Source of the DNA: Caprella mutica
Lineage: Eukaryota; Arthropoda; Malacostraca; Amphipoda; Caprellidae
Assembly: GCA_947561585.1 (NCBI GenBank)
Contig: CANNZV010002353.1
Coordinates: 1-64,000 of the forward strand
Length of the DNA: 64,000 bases
Direction: 5' to 3'
The position numbers and the translations under genes were made by a program. The notes below the pieces were generated by a model, which had not been told where the DNA came from, searched no databases, and saw nothing but the letters and a program-made list of their open reading frames with translations. Below, in pieces: positions 1-10,971 of the stretch (the stretch's first letter is position 1; every line of letters begins with the position of its first letter).

Positions 1-126
1 ACCGGGGGGGCTCTTGACCGGGGGGCTCTTGACCGGGGGGGCTTATGACCTAGGGGGGCTCATGACCGGGGGGGCTCTTGACCGGGGGGGCTTATGACCG
101 GGGGGGCTTATGACTATGACCTACAC
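1..126. repeat. G-run tandem repeat, end of a C-run element
   Basis: About seven copies of a degenerate 16-18 bp unit, a G-run followed by CTTATGACC or CTCTTGACC. The last copy ends in GACCTACACCC, the same terminus seen at 39478 and, inverted, at 39668. This is therefore probably the right end of a member of the C-run element family described at 38821-40018, cut off by the window start. The long G-runs could form G-quadruplexes. Confidence 0.7.
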
Positions 127-935
127 CCGTTTTAAGAGGGTTAACAGTGAGTCCCCACAACTTACACCATTCAGTGAACTTATTCAAATATTGTTGCATA
201 TTACTTTTGGCTATATTATTGTTGGTATCAGAGCAAGTTATAGTGATATCATCATCATAAAAGTATAAGGATATATTTGGATCTTTTGGTATATCACTAA
301 GCATCAGGTTAAAAAGTATGGGAGAATGGACAGCTTCTTGAGGAGTGCGTGCTTCCAAAGAAAAGGAATTAGAGTAGACTCCTTCATGGTAGACCTTGAT
401 TTCCCTGTCTTTGAAATAGCTATCTAGCCACCTAACAACTTTTCCCCAAAATCCCACCCCAATCAATTTTGCAACCAAACCTTCCCTCCACACAGTATCA
501 AATGCCCTGGCTAAATATATATAAGTGACAAGGCACAGTTTATGGGAGCATTGTGCAGATCTAATTTCATTTTCAAGTCTCATCAGTGCATCAATAGTCC
601 CCTGTCCTCTTCTGAAACCGCATTGTGAATCAAGCAAAAGTTTTTCCGATTCCACTTTTTGTTCCAGTCTGTTTTTGATAATCCGTTCGAGGGTTTTGGT
701 TATGCAAGATAGTAATGGTATAGGACGATACGATGAGGCCTGATCTTTCGGTTTTTGAGGTTTGTGAATTGGAATTACAGTTCCTGTTTTCCAAGCTTTT
801 GGGATAATACCAGTCTGCCAGCTTTTATTAAATATATCAAGTAACTCTTCTCTCTCATTGTTCTGAAGAGACTTTAACATAGAGTAAGAAATCTCATCAC
901 CTCCAGGTGAGGAATTTTTTGTCTGATTCAGAGGC
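127..935 (-). pseudogene. LINE-A reverse transcriptase, 3' part (Jockey-like, dead)
   Basis: An open frame on the minus strand carries the reverse transcriptase of a Jockey-like non-LTR retrotransposon: SSPGGDEIS, then FRRGQGT, then ARAFDTVW (palm motif A), then a degenerate TPQEAVHSPILFN, then the YxDD position. Two catalytic positions look damaged. The residue expected to be the first aspartate of motif A is tyrosine (IYLARAFD), and the YADD box reads YDDD. Such an element would be copied by target-primed reverse transcription, but this copy is probably inactive. Its upstream part continues at 1896-2183, beyond an insertion. The open frame runs on into that insertion up to 1048, and those residues are not LINE-derived. 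Confidence 0.8.
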
Positions 936-1895
936 AGGGTTGCCAGGTGAAATAAATATAATCTTTTAAATTTTACCCAAAAAGTCCTTGGAATTGCAAA
1001 ATTTTCCTTGGAATTTTTTATTTTGTGCATTATCAAGATATATATCAAAGTAATTAGAGGTATTCACAAAAAAGGCTTATTAAATAATAATATTTGAGGC
1101 ATTATATCAACAAATTAAGAAATAATAACAAATTCTTTGAAGAGAGACTTTAGCGTTACTTGTTGGTACAGGAATGAACAGAACTGACTAAATATTTAAG
1201 TGAATGGAATGTATTTATTTGTGAAAGATGTGAGAATTGTGTACACCAACTATAATATATAATGATTTTAATACCTGTATTAGGACTTTTATATACAAAA
1301 TATTTGTATTTCAAGTACTTTTTACGAAATCATTGGAATATTATGTGAATTAGCTTGAAATCCTTAAAACCTTTAAAGGGAAAAAAATGAGTTTATAACA
1401 TAATATCATAGAACTAAGGTCTACGATCTTTATTCTGCAAACCGCATACAATTCGGTTCAATATATATTTCATAATTTGTTTTTAAAGTTTTTTAATACT
1501 CTGTGAGCAACAATTGAGCGAATCACTAATCTGATGCTCAAGAAGAAGATTGTACACTCTTTGTTTTGATTACAAATTTGAATTTTATAAACAAACCATG
1601 CGATTTCGGCCTTTATTTAAATTATTTTAGATATTAATTGTTTCCTATAGTATATAAACGTTTCTATTATAAGTTCATTCAATTTTATATCTTTACACGA
1701 ATATTAAATGGATTTATTAAACCTAATACCTAGTTGACAATCAAAACAAATGGTGTACATTCTTTTTCTTCAGGCTGAAAATTTCTTAAATTAGTAAGTT
1801 GGAAGTAAAATAGGTTTTGTAGAGTTTTGATTTTAAAAATCTTTAAAAGCATATAAAATTAAAAATACGCTACCAAATTCGATGCGGTTTGCAGC
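936..1895. mobile_element. Insertion in LINE-A containing dispersed repeat DR copy 1
   Basis: The LINE-A frame breaks between the block ending at 1896 and the block starting near 935, and the two sides join in register at the usual linker before the RT. The intervening 960 bp is AT-rich and without a convincing gene. Its 1370-1760 part is clearly similar to 60105-60391 plus 63942-64000, and weakly to 25690-25830. A short inverted repeat around TGCAAACCGCAT lies at 1438 and 1875. I could not define a clean target duplication, so the exact ends are approximate. Confidence 0.6.
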
Positions 1896-2183
1896 AAATT
1901 GATAAGGACTGATGACAGAGATGTCATCAGTTCACACATAGTAATGTCTGTGTCTAGGCTCTGCTCTGATTGGTTTGCAGCATCATGTACCATTTTAAAA
2001 TAGTCTGTCAGAGCATGATGTACACCACTGGTTTGGTTTTGCAAATTAGTTGCAATCAAGTTAGCTTTGTCTTTGGAATTGACTATTAGATTACCTTGGT
2101 GTTCAAATGGCACAGACATGGGATGATTATAACCTCTTATTACTCTTACTTTGCCCCATACTTCTGCAGGGGAGGTATCAAAA
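1896..2183 (-). pseudogene. LINE-A linker region, upstream part
   Basis: The minus-strand frame reads TSPAEVWGKVRVIRG and later NSKDKANLIATNL and ELMTSLSS. These are the conserved connector motifs between the endonuclease and the RT of Jockey-like LINEs. It is the N-terminal continuation of the RT at 127-935. The frame opens at 2353 only because it runs into the terminal repeats of the element that begins at 2184, so residues upstream of 2183 are not LINE protein. No endonuclease domain is seen, so the 5' part is lost or displaced. Confidence 0.7.
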
Positions 2184-3140
2184 TTAATAACCCTGATAAC
2201 ATTGTACTTTCGGGCCAACGTCGGTAAATGTTGGCAAAGTAAAGACACGATCGGGCATTGGCAGGCCAATGCTATTGCACACTGGGCCAATGTATGGTAA
2301 ACGACACTGGTCCAACGGTTGTCAAACAGCACTGGCTCAATGAAGGGAAACATTGGTTAACCAATCCAATGATTTTTTGATGTACCAGTATATTTATTAT
2401 ACTGGTCTGCCGTTTATATTTAGCAGTTATCGCCAGACAATCAGAAAAGTCAGGTGCAAACGATCTCTCTCAACATTAATCACACCAAATAGCCAAATTA
2501 ATACTACCTCAATTGAGTATATATTTGGAATTGTAGCCGTTTCTAGTTCAATTTTTATTTTAACCCATTATATTTTTATTCATAAAAATGAGCCAGGCCG
2601 CTAGTCAATTCATATATTTAGTATAAAAAGTTATTTGTCCGATTGAAATAATTATTCAGATTGTAAATTAAACTTTCTATTCAATTTTAAATTAAAATAT
2701 TATTTGGTTAAATTAGCGTAGATAAAATAACATAGGTTTAAATTTGAATAGGTAACAGTTGTATATTGTGTCCCCCTGATTTTAATATATAAGATGTATT
2801 TATAGGACGGTTACTACCTACATTGTTAGAAGTAACTGTTGTCTTCACGTGCTCTGCATGGCGTAATACGTATCTAATATAAAATAGTACAGGCCGTAGA
2901 CCGGCATGACATTGGAAACATTATGAATTAATAACAGGTTTTTAATTAATTAATAAGACGTTTATAAGTTATTCATGAGACATTTAAAATTCATTTGCTA
3001 GAACTGGATCAGTGAGTTGACAAAATGTCGGATTTGCACTAGCCCAATTCAACACTAGCACTACATTGGCAACGTTAAGTATCTCCATCACCAACAAGTC
3101 GTTTATACGTGGCTATACTGTTCAGAGCCAGTGGATATCC
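2184..3140 (+). mobile_element. GGGCCAACGT-terminated DNA element, copy 1 (truncated)
   Basis: The left end (ACCCTGATAACATTGTAC followed by GGGCCAACGT) is the same terminus as the right end of the copy at 10972-12092, in inverted orientation. Similarity to that copy continues through 2353-2604, past CAAATCCGAC-type sequence near 3035, to about 3140 (TTCAGAGCCAGTGGATATCC), where the roughly 125 bp up to the other terminus are missing. The subterminal part holds repeats of TTGGCCCA. It is inserted into LINE-A. The 83-residue open frame shared with copy 2 has no recognisable domain. The element looks non-autonomous. Confidence 0.7.
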
Positions 3141-3382
3141 GTTAAGCGGCGTTTACACGAGCACACAAGTGTGGCACTGGTGTGTGCCCAAATCGCTTCT
3201 CGAACGCAGTGTGTGGCACTGTTTTTCAGTGATCTGTTCACACGTATACTTTGTGCCCGCACTGCTGAGTGTCACTCACTTGCCTGTGTTTCAGTTCCGG
3301 TACATGTCAGTGACTAATATCCTATCGTAGATGTTATAGATATTGTTCAAATATTCGCTTTTATAATATATTACTAAGTTAA
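3141..3382. other. Unassigned sequence with GT/CA-rich part
   Basis: The stretch 3150-3310 is less AT-rich than its surroundings and repeats GTGTGGCACTG-like words. Two overlapping open frames exist, but neither shows a domain or splice context. I cannot assign it. Confidence 0.3.
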
Positions 3383-3384
3383 TA

Positions 3385-3610
3385 CAGTAAAACTCCTGAG
3401 TTATGAAGCAATGGAGTATAATTGAAGGACCTGAATTATGAAATACACTTCAGTTTTGAAGTATTTTCTATGTTTAAATTATTGAAAATAATATACGTCA
3501 AGTTAACCCTCAATAACTATGGTTTTCTTAATATTTTAATCATAGATAACAATCAATAGTGTACCAAAAATATGAAGTGGCTCTGAGTTATAAACTCAAG
3601 AGTTTCACTG
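3385..3610. mobile_element. Pogo-type MITE
   Basis: A 226-bp segment starts CAGTAAAACTCCTGAGTTAT and ends with the near inverse, ATAACTCAAGAG-type sequence closing in TTTCACTG (ends of about 24 bp with mismatches). It is flanked by TA on both sides (3383-3384 and 3611-3612). CAGTxAAACTC termini with a TA target duplication are typical of pogo-like elements of the Tc1/mariner superfamily. There is no coding capacity. Confidence 0.75.
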
Positions 3611-3706
3611 TATTCAAACTCTGTAATATGACCAATGAATTAAATATCTTTATACCATTTTTATAATATTCATATTGTAATGATGTTTTGTTTAGTTAAT
3701 GTTATA

Positions 3707-4698
3707 CCGGGTGACCAATAAAAAACTGGTCGAAAATAGATGCTTATAACTTCAAAACTAATTGGTGTAGAAAGGTGAAACAAAAATCACAAAAAAATTT
3801 ATATTCTCAAGTTTTATTCGGTATATTACAAGTGTTTGAAATCCTTACCGCTGTGCTTAATACATAGATTAATCCTTTTTTTTCAAAATAAGCGATTTCT
3901 GCAACTATTATATTTTGGTTACTTCACATATCTCTTGCTTCAAGTCTCCAATCATGTTTGTTTTCAATTTGAATACCTTCTCTTTAACATTTATCAGAGA
4001 TAAAATCCAAAGGTGAAAGGTCAAGGGACTTAGTTGGACAGAGAAAACGGTTCGGTGCGAAATAATCTTGTCCTCGAAGTGAATTTTCAATCAGTCTAGT
4101 GCAGACAAGAATGTGTATGCAGTTGCAGTGTCATAATGGAACCAAAAGTCAAGATGATTGTCGTCAGTCATTACAGTATTTAACATTTCACTGTATTCGT
4201 CGGTGTTTACAGAACAAACATTTTCAGTCTCTACATCTTTAAAAAAATATTGACCATGCATGGCCTATGCGAACTCAAACCGCACCGAACTGTCACTTTC
4301 GCCGAGTGCAACGGTTTCTCAAACACTTCATTTCTTGTCCATTTATTGAACAAATTCTTAACCATCTTAAATTTTATATCCTTGTTGTATTGAATGGCAT
4401 ATTTTTTTCTTAACTTTAGTTGCAGAACTGATTAAATGATAATGTTTAGCAATGAAAACACGCTATTCAATAGTTAGTTGCATAATGATTAATGAGGGTT
4501 GAATAAAATGTGTTGACGAAATATCCATTATCTTTAATTGAGATATCTGTATCCCTCTTCGATAATTTTCAATATCTTTGATATCAAATAAAACTTGAAG
4601 ATAAACTCTTTTATGTGATATTTGTTTCATCTTTCTATACTAATTACTTTTTGAGTTATTAGCATTTACTTTCGACCAGTTTTTTATTGGTCACCCGG
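3707..4698 (-). mobile_element. Mariner-like transposon, degenerate
   Basis: The 992-bp element has perfect 29-bp terminal inverted repeats beginning CCGGGTGACCAATAAAAAAC, with imperfect inverted similarity reaching about 95 bp inward, and TA duplications at 3705-3706 and 4699-4700. On the minus strand, fragments of a mariner/Tc1 transposase can be read: a degenerate second-aspartate region (DFWFHYDTATAYTFLSALD) near 4090-4170, then ISHRTVF, then LSPLTFHLW or, one frame over, SLDLSPLDF for the third catalytic block. Frameshifts and stops make it a relic. The preserved termini could still be mobilised in trans. Confidence 0.85.
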
Positions 4699-4840
4699 TA
4701 TATACTTCTCTGTAGAATTACTTTCTAATTTCTAACTTAGAGCGAGGCTTACCTGTATCAACATAATTTTTTCAATATTTTAAATTTAGGTAGCCATGAA
4801 GTTTTCATACTATCATATTATAGTTCTACGTGTTCCTTCC

Positions 4841-5486
4841 TAAAGCCCCGTCCACACTGGTCAGTTTTTTTCAGAGAAGTGACAAACTTAATGACAAACT
4901 AAATGACGATAATTTCCTAGCGTCAGCAAATCGTCAAACTTTTCATCAGTTTCTTTATTCCAACATGTTGGATATCGTCATCAAAAAGTTTGTCAAACTA
5001 TTTGCTGACGATAAAGTTTGAAGTACACACTGACTTTCCGGCAATAATATTTTTTTATTTGCGCGTCATTTCAGTTTATTACAGCTAGGTACACCTACAA
5101 AAACCTCAATTTTTTCAAACTTAGTATCAATCTAGTTACAATGGCTGACGACAGACTCTTTAATACTTGGTTGTATTAGAATGTATTAAATCTAAGTTAT
5201 AGGTAGACTACGTTGTGAATTGTTTTCTATGATCTATTTTTGTCGATATTTTGTCATTAAAAACAAATTATTTTTCTGGTTTCTTACTGTTCTAAAGTTC
5301 TATACCAAGTTATATAATTTTATTTTCACGATATATAACATTAATTTTGACGAAACTGACGCCAATGAACCTCAAACTTTTGGCGAGAAAAATTGACTGT
5401 GTAGACACTCCTTGAAAACTGACGATAAGTTTGTCATTAAGTTTGTCACTTCTCTAAAAAAAACTGACCGTGTGGACGGGGCTTTA
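4841..5486. mobile_element. 646-bp MITE with long inverted ends
   Basis: The ends TAAAGCCCCGTCCACACTGG and its inverse at 5460-5486 begin inverted repeats that pair over about 65 bp, including GTGACAAACTTAATGACAAAC. A second pair of repeated words (TTTGCTGACGATAA type) lies around 4905-5020. There is no ORF. The terminal bases could include a TA or TAA duplication. The GGGGC...GTGTGGAC terminus resembles Harbinger- or hAT-type MITEs of insects, but I cannot choose between them. Confidence 0.75.
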
Positions 5487-5639
5487 GTGAGTCAGTGAGT
5501 CCGTCCGTTACGCTTTCAGTAATTAGATATAAGCAAATTCGGTATGCATGATACCACAAACTAAACATCTTATAAATGTCTTTCATATTTTGAACCTCTT
5601 ATTTTCATTGTGTGTTTCAATTTGATTATATTTAGTAAA

Positions 5640-5980
5640 ACGTGAGGCAATTGGAAGTGGGAAAAATGAAATGGGGGGAAGTGTATGTGGGGAAAGGAAG
5701 GTGGGAAAAGAGAATGTGGGGGATAGTAGTTTTGGGGAAATGAAGATGAGGGAAGTAAAGGTGGGGAATGTGAAGGTGGGAGAAGTGTAGGTGGGGAAAG
5801 TGTAGATGGGGGAAGTGAATTTACTGCAAGTGTAGATGGTGAAGAGTAGATGGTCGAAATGTTGATGGTGGAAGTGTAGATGGTGGAAATGTAAGTGGTG
5901 AAAGCGTACTCGGAAGAAGTGAAGGCGGAGGAAGTGGAGGTAAGTGAAATGTTGTATGGTGATAAACTGATAATAACCGT
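5640..5980. repeat. Purine-rich degenerate minisatellite
   Basis: The plus strand is nearly pure G/A/T with a 12-18 bp rhythm (variants of GTGGGGAAAGTGTAGATG). Both minus-strand frames stay open across it (low-complexity His/Phe/Ser/Pro-rich peptides), which simply reflects the repeat. A shorter stretch of the same type lies at 22905-22990. Strand asymmetry this strong can form triplex or R-loop structures. Confidence 0.75.
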
Positions 5981-5984
5981 CAGT

Positions 5985-6040
5985 CGGTCTATCACAAAAT
6001 ACGTTTAACAGACACCTCATAAAGTTGGTGTAAACCAAAT
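5985..6040. repeat. 55-bp segment repeated at 10505-10565
   Basis: The words TATCACAAAATACG and AAAGTTGGTGTAAA here recur, slightly diverged, as GTCACAAAATGGG and AAAGTTGGTGTAAA at 10505-10565. The two copies bracket LINE-B and are in the same orientation. They are too long for an ordinary LINE target duplication. They may be pieces of a 5' UTR or of a tandem arrangement. Confidence 0.55.
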
Positions 6041-6655
6041 TAATGTCTCCAATAAATTATGTATAAGGGATAATCTATATATACTTGTAATCTTTTTCAC
6101 TATTATTCATTAAACCTTTCTTTTTTTAACTATTATATCCGCAATTCTGTAAAATCGTTCTTTTTCTTTTTTGCCTTAAAACTTACTTAAACAGCAGATC
6201 CTCCACTATTTCATTATTATCTTACCCCTCGCAGAGCAGACAAACCTTACAAATTACTAGTGAAAATGTGTTATATAGGCTATTATTTTAGGTGAGTGTG
6301 TTCTTATATTTTTACTTTATTAAAACTTGTTTATTTAATTATTTATTCTTAATTGTTGAATGTATTTAATGTAGAAGTTAGTTAATCGTTAAGATTCCTT
6401 ATAAATTTACACTGTCTCTATAGCTGTAAAATCTAGGTCGAACTTAGAAGCCTATGTTTAATTTTTAAACGTTAGTTCTTCTGAATACTGTTCACGTTCC
6501 TCACCCTAAATATTTCATTTTGTAAACTATGAACTTTAGTTTGTTGGCGTCAAGATTCGTAATTATTTTTCTTTAAATTAATATGTTTATAGGATAGGTG
6601 TTGTTGTTGAATTAGTATTAATTTTTCGTATTTTCGGTACCAATTTCCAATTTAG
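6041..6655. other. AT-rich spacer, nothing recognised
   Basis: The segment is low in GC with no open frame of note and no inverted ends that I could see. It ends where the C-rich strand of LINE-B begins, near 6656. Confidence 0.5.
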
Positions 6656-6682
6656 CCGACACCCCCATCGGGGCTGGCTCCA

Positions 6683-7027
6683 CTACCGAGTCCCAAACCC
6701 CACATTTCTCCTGGTGCCTGCCATGTTGGCATAAGACAGCGTCCGCTCACAGACGCTGCACACCGCCACCCTCCCCCTGGTTCCAGCTGCGGCACCCGCT
6801 ACTACTATCCCCCCATTTTTACCCCTACCCCTACATCCCCTAACATGCCTAGCGTAATTACTCCTAGATACCTCCACCCCACAACCCCCACATTCCCTCC
6901 TACCTAAACCCCTACCAGCGACCCCCGTACAGCTAACCTCATGATTTTTCCTTGCTCCCTCTGTCTGCAATACTACCCCGCACCTCCCACATACAAACGT
7001 CACCCTTCCCTCCTCTGCCCTATGCAT
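6683..7027 (-). pseudogene. LINE-B C-terminal zinc-finger region
   Basis: The 114-codon frame holds at least three cysteine pairs with spaced His/Cys. CGRCGVVLQTEGARKNHEVSC is followed by CGGCGVEVSRSNYARHVRGC and a last CSVCERTL that loses its partner residues. Fingers of this C-x2-C ... H-x3-5-C/H type sit downstream of the RT in several LINE clades and probably bind nucleic acid. The frame is cut off from the RT part by a frameshift between 7027 and 7299. Confidence 0.65.
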
Positions 7028-7298
7028 TCGCTTCTGGTGTACCGTTAATCCCCCCTTTGACTTACATACCTTCCCACATCCCTCATACCTACATGTTAAA
7101 TCTATTACCCCCTACCTATGTTCCTACTTAAAGCTAACTCATTCGCCCCCCCCCCCATACATACTCATGCCCACGCTGTCTCTCCCATACATCCAGATGG
7201 TACATTCTCTCATTCACGGCATCCTTCCATACCTCTCTATCGCTGCACAATCTCTCCACATCCGTCCAATCAATCGCTGCTTCTTTCAATAACCTCTT

Positions 7299-8703
7299 CT
7301 AATACAACACAGTCTTTCCCTTCTTCTCAGGCACCTTTCTCACCTCTTTTAACTTCTCATACCATCCTAGCACCACCGCTTTCACTTGCCTTCCATTGTC
7401 CATTCGCATCACATGACCCACTCTCTCAAGCACTCTCTTCTCAATCTTCCATGCCACCGATTTCACACCTAACCTAGCTCTCACATCAGTCATATTCACA
7501 TGCATTTCTTCCATACGTCTCAAAGGTTGGCCTCCCCTATCATTCCACACATACCTATAACATTTATCCATCCACTTTTGCAGCCGATTCACATCCCTTT
7601 TATACCACGTTCGTACCTGACAATCAAACAACATCGCACTCTCTACACACATCTGAATCACTCTCGCTTGCCATCTCTTCGTCATTCGCGACCCTTTCAG
7701 TTGCACTTTCACTCTCCACCATACACCATTCGCTCTCTTAATCCTATCCTTCACATCCGCATCCGCACCTACCCAACTGCCTAACATTCTAATCTCATTC
7801 GCCTCTTCCATACCAAACTCAAGCTCCTCCTCTTTATCCTCATTGTTCCGCTCCTCCCATCTACTCATTACCTCTTTCACAACATTCACACCATCATTCA
7901 TCTCCTCTTTCACACCCACAATCGTCGTATCATCAGCAAACAGCACACTCCTCAGTCGCACCTCTTTCGCCTCGCTATTCATTCGCTCCCAGTTCCTTCC
8001 ACCCGCAAACTACCCACCAAGCATCCACTTCCATACCACACCCGCATTCACACCTCTTTCATTCTCGGCCTGCCACATCACCGCCTGATGAAAAATATTG
8101 AAAAGGATCGGTGAAGTGGTGCAGCCCTCACGTAATCCTCTGTCAGGCACCCACGACTCACTCATCCCTTCCTTACCTTTCGCTCGATACACAGTCATGC
8201 AAAATCCACAATCGTATCCATACACTTCCCATTCATACCATATCTTTCGAGTAGCTGCCACAGCGCGGGCTTGCTTACTCTAGGATATGCCTTTCGCAGG
8301 TAGAACCATCGCGCCACCGGTCTTTCATTCCCATTCACTTCACCTCCATGCACACTCATTCATTTCTCATAATCCACAACATCCTCATTCATTCTCACCA
8401 TCATTTGCGCCGCATCCGCTGTACTCCTACCCTTCCTAAAGCCCGACTGATTCTCATCCAACACACCCATTCGCTCCGCCCACCAACTCAAACGCTTCGC
8501 AATCACTCTCACTAGCACTCTACTCCCCATCGCAAGCAAACACACCCCCTATAATTATTCCTGTCATTCCTAACACCTTTCTTAAACAATGGCACCATCA
8601 CACCCACTTTCAACGATTCATCCCACCTGTCAGCTCTACTATCAAACATCGCTTTCACCATCTCAATCACTCTCTCTTTCAATTCTTCGCATGCCATCCT
8701 CAC
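7299..8703 (-). pseudogene. LINE-B reverse transcriptase, broken
   Basis: RT motifs follow in order in different frames. ELKERVIEMVKAMF and VPLFKKG lie at 8512-8703. Then comes ENQSGFRKGRSTADA (8360-8545) and LRKAYPRVSKPALW (about 8262-8340), where the first motif A aspartate appears to be replaced by tyrosine. LREGCTTSPILFN (8010-8261) and SVLFADDTTIV with intact ADD (7299-7982) follow. The last block continues into the RTE/L1-like tail with QKWMDKCYRYVW and RVGHVMRMD. At least two frameshifts and two stops separate the blocks. Confidence 0.8.
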
Positions 8704-10482
8704 TTACCCTATCCTCACTCCATCCGCACCAGGCGCTGATTCATTAACTTCTTTCATAGCAATCTCAATCTCTTCACGTTCAGGCGTCTCATTCATAAAC
8801 TCATTCGCTTCTATCGCATCTGCATCCATCCTCAAATCATTCGCACCTTCCACTGCCGCTGCTATCATACCAGGTTCCACCTCAAACCTTTCTGCAGTCA
8901 CACTCTCAAAATGGTCCATAAATTCATTCACAGTCACATTCCCACTCGCATTTGCTTTCTTACTACCTCTCATACCTAATTCACGCAACACTTTATACAT
9001 TATGCCTATCTTACCACTACTACACGCTTCCGCACATTTATTCATCTTTTCATTCCACCATTCTCTCTCCAATCGTCTCAATTCAAGCTTCTCAGTTCTC
9101 CTAGCTGCTTTCACACTCTCTCTAGCTACCCTTACATTCTCTTCCGCTCTCTCTAATACACCTCTTTCATTCACTCTCCTCCTAAGCCTTCTCCTCGCTT
9201 CTAACCTTTCAACTGCCACCACCCTAGCTTCCACAGTCTCCCTGATCCTACTCTTCATCCTTCTCAGCTCTTCCTCGTGTCCTATTGTCCAGGGATGGGC
9301 CACAGCCTTCCCCATCTCACCGCACACCTCTTTCGCTGCCTCTACCATAACACCAGTCAAAACATCCCATTCAGTCCTACTATCATTCCCTCTCGGACCA
9401 CACTCCTCCATCTTCACCCTGGTCTTCTCCTTATACTCCTCCATCTTATCTACTTCCTTCAACACCTCCCACTTTATCCTTGGAGGTAGGATCTCCGTCC
9501 TCCCTATTCTCCTCCACGTTCTGCTCATTACCTTTACCTCCATTATCTTCGCTTTGTGGTCCGAGAGCCCCTCACTGCATTCAGTCTTCATTCGCTTCAT
9601 CATTCGTACCCTTTCAGTCATCCTTACCACAAAACCATCCAATTCATACCACCTGCCATACCTCATATGAAACCATGTACCCCTCCTACCGTGCTTCATA
9701 AAACTATTCACATAACTCAAATCATTCACCTCACACCATTCTACAAAATCCCTGCCTGCCTCACTTACTCTACCTACTCCATACTTACCACATACCCCCT
9801 GTCTTGTAAAACCCCTGCCTACATTAGCATTAAAGTCCCCTCCTATTATCAACCTATCCCTGCCCTGCATAGCTACTTGTTCCTCTACATCCCTCCTATA
9901 CGTTTCCATTTCTACATCATTTGATCCCCATATTGGCTGGTATGCGAATACCAGCCTCATTCCCCCTACCACTACCGTATCTACCCTGTCCCTAAGCCAT
10001 CTTTGCTGTCCCTCCTCTACCCACTTCTCCATCGCCTCCCCTCTCAATACCACCGCTGCCTTCCTCGAATGGATCACCACCATTCTCCTCTCCTCCTCTC
10101 CTAAACAGATAATCCCATCCCCATCTGCACTCACCTCCCTCATAAAGACTATATCCCATCCCTTCCCTTCTATATGCTCCGCCACCCTTCGCAATCTCCT
10201 CCTATTGTTCTCCCTCAAGGATAGCCTCTGCACATTCCAAGTTACTATTTCCCTAATGCCTTCCCTCCTACATCTCCTACTGTCTACCCTTCTCCTCCTT
10301 AACTGTTTCCAAATCTGTCTTTCCCTCCTTTTCCTATGTCTACCTAATCTTCTTTCACTTCTATTATTTTCCCCCCAACCTCTATTTCCCCTCCTAGTTC
10401 TACCACCTTCCCCAGCATTTCCAACCCCCTGCCGTTCCTCTCTCAACCTACGTCTCTCTCTCCCACTACCTATACGTCTCAC
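8704..10482 (-). pseudogene. LINE-B ORF 5' part: APE endonuclease and start of RT
   Basis: A 592-codon frame. Residues 1-80 are a very basic leader. From about residue 80 (EIVTWNVQRLSL) the apurinic-endonuclease fold runs through IIGGDFNANVG, a key catalytic block, to a final GLSDHKAKI, which carries the usual SDH. Residues 340-540 are a charged, probably helical linker. The end (TPEREEIEIAM, then SAPGADGVR) is the entry to the RT domain, where a TAA at 8701-8703 stops the frame. The RT resumes in the same frame just downstream. The endonuclease would nick the target DNA for priming. The internal start is uncertain. Confidence 0.8.
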
Positions 10483-10569
10483 TCCCCTCCTTCATTTCGG
10501 TCTGTCCGTCACAAAATGGGTTAAGCATACATTAGATCAATAGCACCTCTTAAAGTTGGTGTAAATTGA

Positions 10570-10971
10570 GAAGGTGATGTGACCAAGAAAATTAAAAACA
10601 AAGGATATTATTTTCAGAAGCATGTTACTAAACACATTTGCTGCGTTTTATATGTTTTTCTAAATGGGATTTTTTTTCATAATCAGTTATATCTAAACAT
10701 TCTTCTTGATTATCATCCCGTGGAATTTCCACGGGTCTTGCTAGTAATAATTATTGGCTCATTGATGACTACTTTCAATTTGGAATTGTCATATTTAAAC
10801 TTAATATTTTATAATTTGAAATTGTCTGTAATTTGAAAGGATAGGTCCTCTAGGTAATTTTCTTTCATTTTCATTGAGCTTTCGATCAATTGTTCTGGTT
10901 TGTGCATGACATCATTTGGTAATGCAACACTGAACAATCGGTCTATCACTGATGTTTGAATTTCATTATAC
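10570..10971. other. AT-rich spacer, nothing recognised
   Basis: Short open frames exist on both strands but without any domain, and I see no repeats other than the 55-bp segment at its left edge. Confidence 0.4.

Larger units (their letters stand above)
6656..10490 (-). mobile_element. LINE-B, endonuclease-type non-LTR retrotransposon, degenerate
   Basis: The whole interval differs in composition from its surroundings: the minus (coding) strand is rich in G and A and codes for a very Arg/Glu-rich protein. In coding order it contains an APE-type endonuclease, a reverse transcriptase split by a stop and frameshifts, an L1/RTE-like C-terminal region, and zinc fingers near the 3' end. The single-ORF layout with C-terminal fingers suggests an L1/RTE-related clade; I cannot place it more finely. 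I see no poly(A) tail. Stops and frameshifts make it inactive. Confidence 0.8.

Noticed and set aside
2353..2604. 83-codon frame conserved with 11637-11924 on the other strand
   Set aside because: The similarity comes from two copies of one non-autonomous element; no domain or frame-preserving pattern can be shown from two copies.
5570..6038. 141- and 151-codon minus-strand frames rich in Ser/Pro/Thr or Phe/His
   Set aside because: Low-complexity products of the purine-rich minisatellite.
9002..9924. Plus-strand frames opposite LINE-B (222, 122, 73 and 70 codons)
   Set aside because: They are antisense shadows of the endonuclease ORF, kept open by its Arg/Glu-rich codon use.
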